From Altererythrobacter sp. (GTDB taxonomy: Bacteria; Pseudomonadota; Alphaproteobacteria; Sphingomonadales; Sphingomonadaceae), in NCBI GenBank assembly GCA_024636575.1, contig JAGXGU010000011.1:1-7447 (forward strand): a DNA stretch of 7,447 bases, read 5' to 3'. Both the position numbers and the translations under genes were made by a program. Below, in pieces: positions 5,413-7,447 of the stretch (position 1 is the stretch's first letter; every line of letters begins with the position of its first letter). The notes below the pieces were generated by a model, which did no database searches, was not told the origin of the DNA, and saw only the letters and a program-made list of their open reading frames with translations.

Positions 5413-6348
5413 ATGCACCGCCGCTTCATGATTGCTGCGCCTGTCGGCGCAGCCCTGTATTTTTCTGTCGCTGTTTCGGGCGTGGCCGCGCAGGAAGCGC
5501 CGCCGCCCGCCGGGCAGCAGGGCAGTTCGCCGCAGGCCGGGCAACCAGCCGGGCAGCGCATCGGCGTTCCCGGCGATGATGCGACGGGCACCGTATATGA
5601 CGACAACTGGATCAGCATCGGCGTTGGTGCGGGTCTCGGGCCTAGCTATTCCGGGTCGGACGATTATGCGGTGTTTCCGGTGCCGATCCTGCAGGGCAAG
5701 TATGCCGGCATCGGCATTGCGCCCCGTCCCGCCGGTTTGGCGCTCGACCTGATCGACGATGCTCCGGGTAGCGCGGTCAATTTCAACCTCGGCCCGGCAT
5801 TCCGGCTGCGCAGCGACCGTGCCAGCCAGATCAAGGATGAAGTGGTGAAGCTTGCGGGCAAACTGGACCGGGCGTATGAAGTGGGGCTGTCTGCCGGGGT
5901 TAGCAAACCGGCGCTGTTCAATCCGTATGACAGCCTGAGCTTCATCCTCGATGCAAGGTGGGATGTCGCGGGCGCGCATGACGGAATGGTGATCGAACCA
6001 GCGGTGTCTTATTTCACCCCACTCAGCCGAGGCATGGCAGCCGGGCTGACAGTCAGCGCGGAATATGCCGACGACGATTTCAATTCCTATTACTACACCG
6101 TCGATGCGGCGCAGAGCCTGGCCTCAGGGTTGGACCAATTCGACGCGGACGCGGGCTTCAATTCGGTCGGCACCAACCTGCTGCTGGCGATCGATCTGGA
6201 CGGAAACCTGCAGAACGGCGGAATTTCAGCGGTGCTGATCGGCGGTTATTCGCGGCTTTTGGGCGATGCGAAGAACACTCCCTATACCAGCGAGCGGGGC
6301 AGCGCGGACCAGTTCTTCGGCGCTGCCGGGATCGCCTATACCTTTTGA
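5413..6348 (+). CDS. MipA/OmpV family outer membrane protein
   Basis: A 311-residue exported protein of the MipA/OmpV family. These are outer-membrane beta-barrels; E. coli MipA was described as a scaffold between murein hydrolase MltA and PBP1B, and other members are porin-like. A signal peptide is clear: basic MHRR, a hydrophobic core, and likely cleavage after GVAA (residue 26). A Pro/Gln/Gly-rich linker follows (about 27-52). The barrel begins at WISIGVGAGLGPSYSGSDDY (66-85) and continues into FPVPILQGKYAGIGIAPRPAGLALDL, the typical MipA opening strands. Alternating hydrophobic strands run to the end, which closes with AGIAYTF, a terminal Phe as required for outer-membrane barrel insertion. 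It has its own ribosome binding site and a strong hairpin follows the stop, so it may be transcribed alone or read through from the DUF2585 gene. The specific role here is unknown. Confidence 0.87.
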   Translation: MHRRFMIAAPVGAALYFSVAVSGVAAQEAPPPAGQQGSSPQAGQPAGQRIGVPGDDATGTVYDDNWISIGVGAGLGPSYSGSDDYAVFPVPILQGKYAGIGIAPRPAGLALDLIDDAPGSAVNFNLGPAFRLRSDRASQIKDEVVKLAGKLDRAYEVGLSAGVSKPALFNPYDSLSFILDARWDVAGAHDGMVIEPAVSYFTPLSRGMAAGLTVSAEYADDDFNSYYYTVDAAQSLASGLDQFDADAGFNSVGTNLLLAIDLDGNLQNGGISAVLIGGYSRLLGDAKNTPYTSERGSADQFFGAAGIAYTF

Positions 6349-6355
6349 GCCAACT

Positions 6356-6382
6356 TCCCTCCGGGCGCGGTGCCCGGAGGGA
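6356..6382 (+). terminator. Intrinsic terminator-like hairpin after the MipA/OmpV-like gene
   Basis: An 11-base perfect stem (TCCCTCCGGGC at 6356-6366 paired with 6372-6382) encloses the loop GCGGT and is followed by GTTTA. It begins 8 bases after the stop of the MipA-like gene and lies 18 bases from the stop of the convergent peptidase gene. The T run is short but lies only on the plus-strand side, so it best terminates rightward transcription. It may also block leftward transcription through stem strength alone. Confidence 0.75.
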
Positions 6383-6400
6383 GTTTACTGCTGTGCTGGC

Positions 6401-7447
6401 TTACTCGGCGTCATCCGCTTTCGGGGCTTTCGCACCCTTGGCCCCGGCTGCCAGTTCTGGGCGCGGCGCGGGCAGCGGCGCGGTCCGATCGCCGGTCATC
6501 AGATAGGTATCGAACCAGCGCATCATCCGCAGATTGTAATCATACCGCGCGGCAGCCTTCTGATTGCCGTGTCCCTCCCCTGGAAACAGCACCAGCCGTA
6601 CGGGTGTTTCGGGCTTGCGCACCTTGATATTGCGATAAAGCTCATAGCTCTGGGTGGGGGATACCCGGGTATCTTCCGCCCCGTGCATGATCAGCAGCGG
6701 GGTTTCGGCCTGTCCGGCGTAATAGATCGGGCTGCGCTGCAGCAGACGGTCCCATTCTTCCCATGGCCATTTCAGTTCGTGCACCAGATACATCTCGTTC
6801 GGGATGTCGGTGGTGCCGAATTTGCTGAGGTTGTTGGAAATCCCGACGAACATCACACTGGCGGCATATTCTTCCGAATAGCGCGTCGCGCCCCAGGCGC
6901 TGGCGAAACCGCCATAGGACCCGCCGGTGATCCCGGTGCGCAGCGGATCGGTGATCCCCTGCGCCACCAAGGCGCGCTTGCCATCGACCAGATCGTCGAA
7001 TTCCTTGCCCGCGTAATCGCCCTGATGTTCCTTGGAAAACGCCGTGCCATAGGCGGTGGAGCCGCGGTAGTTGGGCAGGAACACCGCATAGCCCTTGCCC
7101 GCCGCGACCTGGCCGGGCTTGCTGTAGGCGGTCTGCCAGCCATTGGATTCGTGCGCTTCCGGCCCGCCATGGACGTTGAGGATGGTCGGCGCGCCGCCAG
7201 CGGGTGCGCCGCCGACAGGTTCGATCGAAACGCCTTCGATTTCCCGGCCATCCCGCGCGGTGTAGGTGATCGTGCGCTGGGTGCCCATGTCGATGTCTGC
7301 CAGCCACGGATTGTGCCGCGTCCAGCGGGTGAAGGCATCGTCCGCCAGCACGAACAGTTCCGGGGGATGCGCGGGCGAGTGCGCCTCAACCGCAATGGTG
7401 CTGCCGCCCGCTTCGATGGCGGTCAGGATCAGGCCGCCAGTCTCCAC
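6401..7447 (-). CDS. S9-family serine peptidase (prolyl oligopeptidase / dipeptidyl aminopeptidase type), C-terminal part
   Basis: The last 349 codons of a serine peptidase; the N-terminal beta-propeller is outside the window. The GTG at the very edge (7447) is not a real start, because the frame stays open to the edge and a catalytic domain alone is not the family form. The alpha/beta hydrolase fold has HGGP (93-96, oxyanion region), NYRGSTAYG (126-134), nucleophile S177 in GITGGSYGG (172-180), acid D259 in MHGAEDTRV (254-262), and H293 in GEGHGNQ (290-296). All three catalytic residues are present, so the enzyme should be active. Such enzymes cleave peptides after proline or remove dipeptides or acyl-amino acids; the exact specificity and any signal peptide cannot be judged here. 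The last 30 or so residues are an Ala/Pro/Lys-rich tail beyond the fold. Convergent with the MipA-like gene. Confidence 0.92.
   Translation of the reverse strand: METGGLILTAIEAGGSTIAVEAHSPAHPPELFVLADDAFTRWTRHNPWLADIDMGTQRTITYTARDGREIEGVSIEPVGGAPAGGAPTILNVHGGPEAHESNGWQTAYSKPGQVAAGKGYAVFLPNYRGSTAYGTAFSKEHQGDYAGKEFDDLVDGKRALVAQGITDPLRTGITGGSYGGFASAWGATRYSEEYAASVMFVGISNNLSKFGTTDIPNEMYLVHELKWPWEEWDRLLQRSPIYYAGQAETPLLIMHGAEDTRVSPTQSYELYRNIKVRKPETPVRLVLFPGEGHGNQKAAARYDYNLRMMRWFDTYLMTGDRTAPLPAPRPELAAGAKGAKAPKADDAE

Noticed and set aside
5392..5979. A 195-codon open frame on the minus strand opposite the MipA-like gene
   Set aside because: Antisense shadow; the plus-strand frame has a signal peptide, barrel strands and terminal Phe.

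Overview
The window (about 7.4 kb, high GC) looks like chromosomal DNA of a carotenoid-producing alphaproteobacterium, most likely order Sphingomonadales and probably the Erythrobacter/Altererythrobacter group. This assignment is inferred from three things: the crtY-crtI-crtB type cluster, the style of the proteins (a DUF2585 membrane protein, a MipA/OmpV porin-like protein, an S9 peptidase), and the base composition. No RNA gene, mobile element, CRISPR array or recombination site is visible, and no gap between genes exceeds 300 bases.

Layout, left to right. (1) Positions 1-246, + strand: the last 81 residues of a Bcr/CflA-type MFS drug efflux transporter. (2) Positions 239-4678, - strand: a compact operon read right to left, crtY (lycopene beta-cyclase), crtI (phytoene desaturase), a LOG-family nucleotide phosphoribohydrolase, crtB (phytoene synthase). 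The crtY/crtI and crtI/LOG junctions are both 4-base ATGA overlaps; crtB follows after a short gap and ends in an 8-base tail-to-tail overlap with the transporter. (3) Positions 4679-4755: a 77-base divergent intergenic region that should hold the crt promoter and the promoter of the next gene. (4) Positions 4756-5346, + strand: a DUF2585 (UPF0314) membrane protein. (5) Positions 5347-5412: a short gap with two inverted repeats. (6) Positions 5413-6348, + strand: a MipA/OmpV-family outer membrane protein, followed by a strong hairpin at 6356-6382. (7) Positions 6401-7447, - strand: the C-terminal catalytic half of an S9-family serine peptidase running off the window.

Functionally, CrtB condenses two GGPP to phytoene, CrtI desaturates it to lycopene, and CrtY cyclises lycopene to beta-carotene. 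The GGPP synthase (crtE) and the hydroxylases/ketolases that would complete zeaxanthin- or nostoxanthin-type pigments are not in this window.

I do not see a clearly new defence, mobile or biosynthetic system. The observation most worth following is the LOG enzyme, which is translationally coupled into the middle of a carotenoid operon. Next are the DUF2585 membrane protein sharing the crt regulatory region, and a perfect inverted repeat beside the ribosome binding site of the MipA-like gene.
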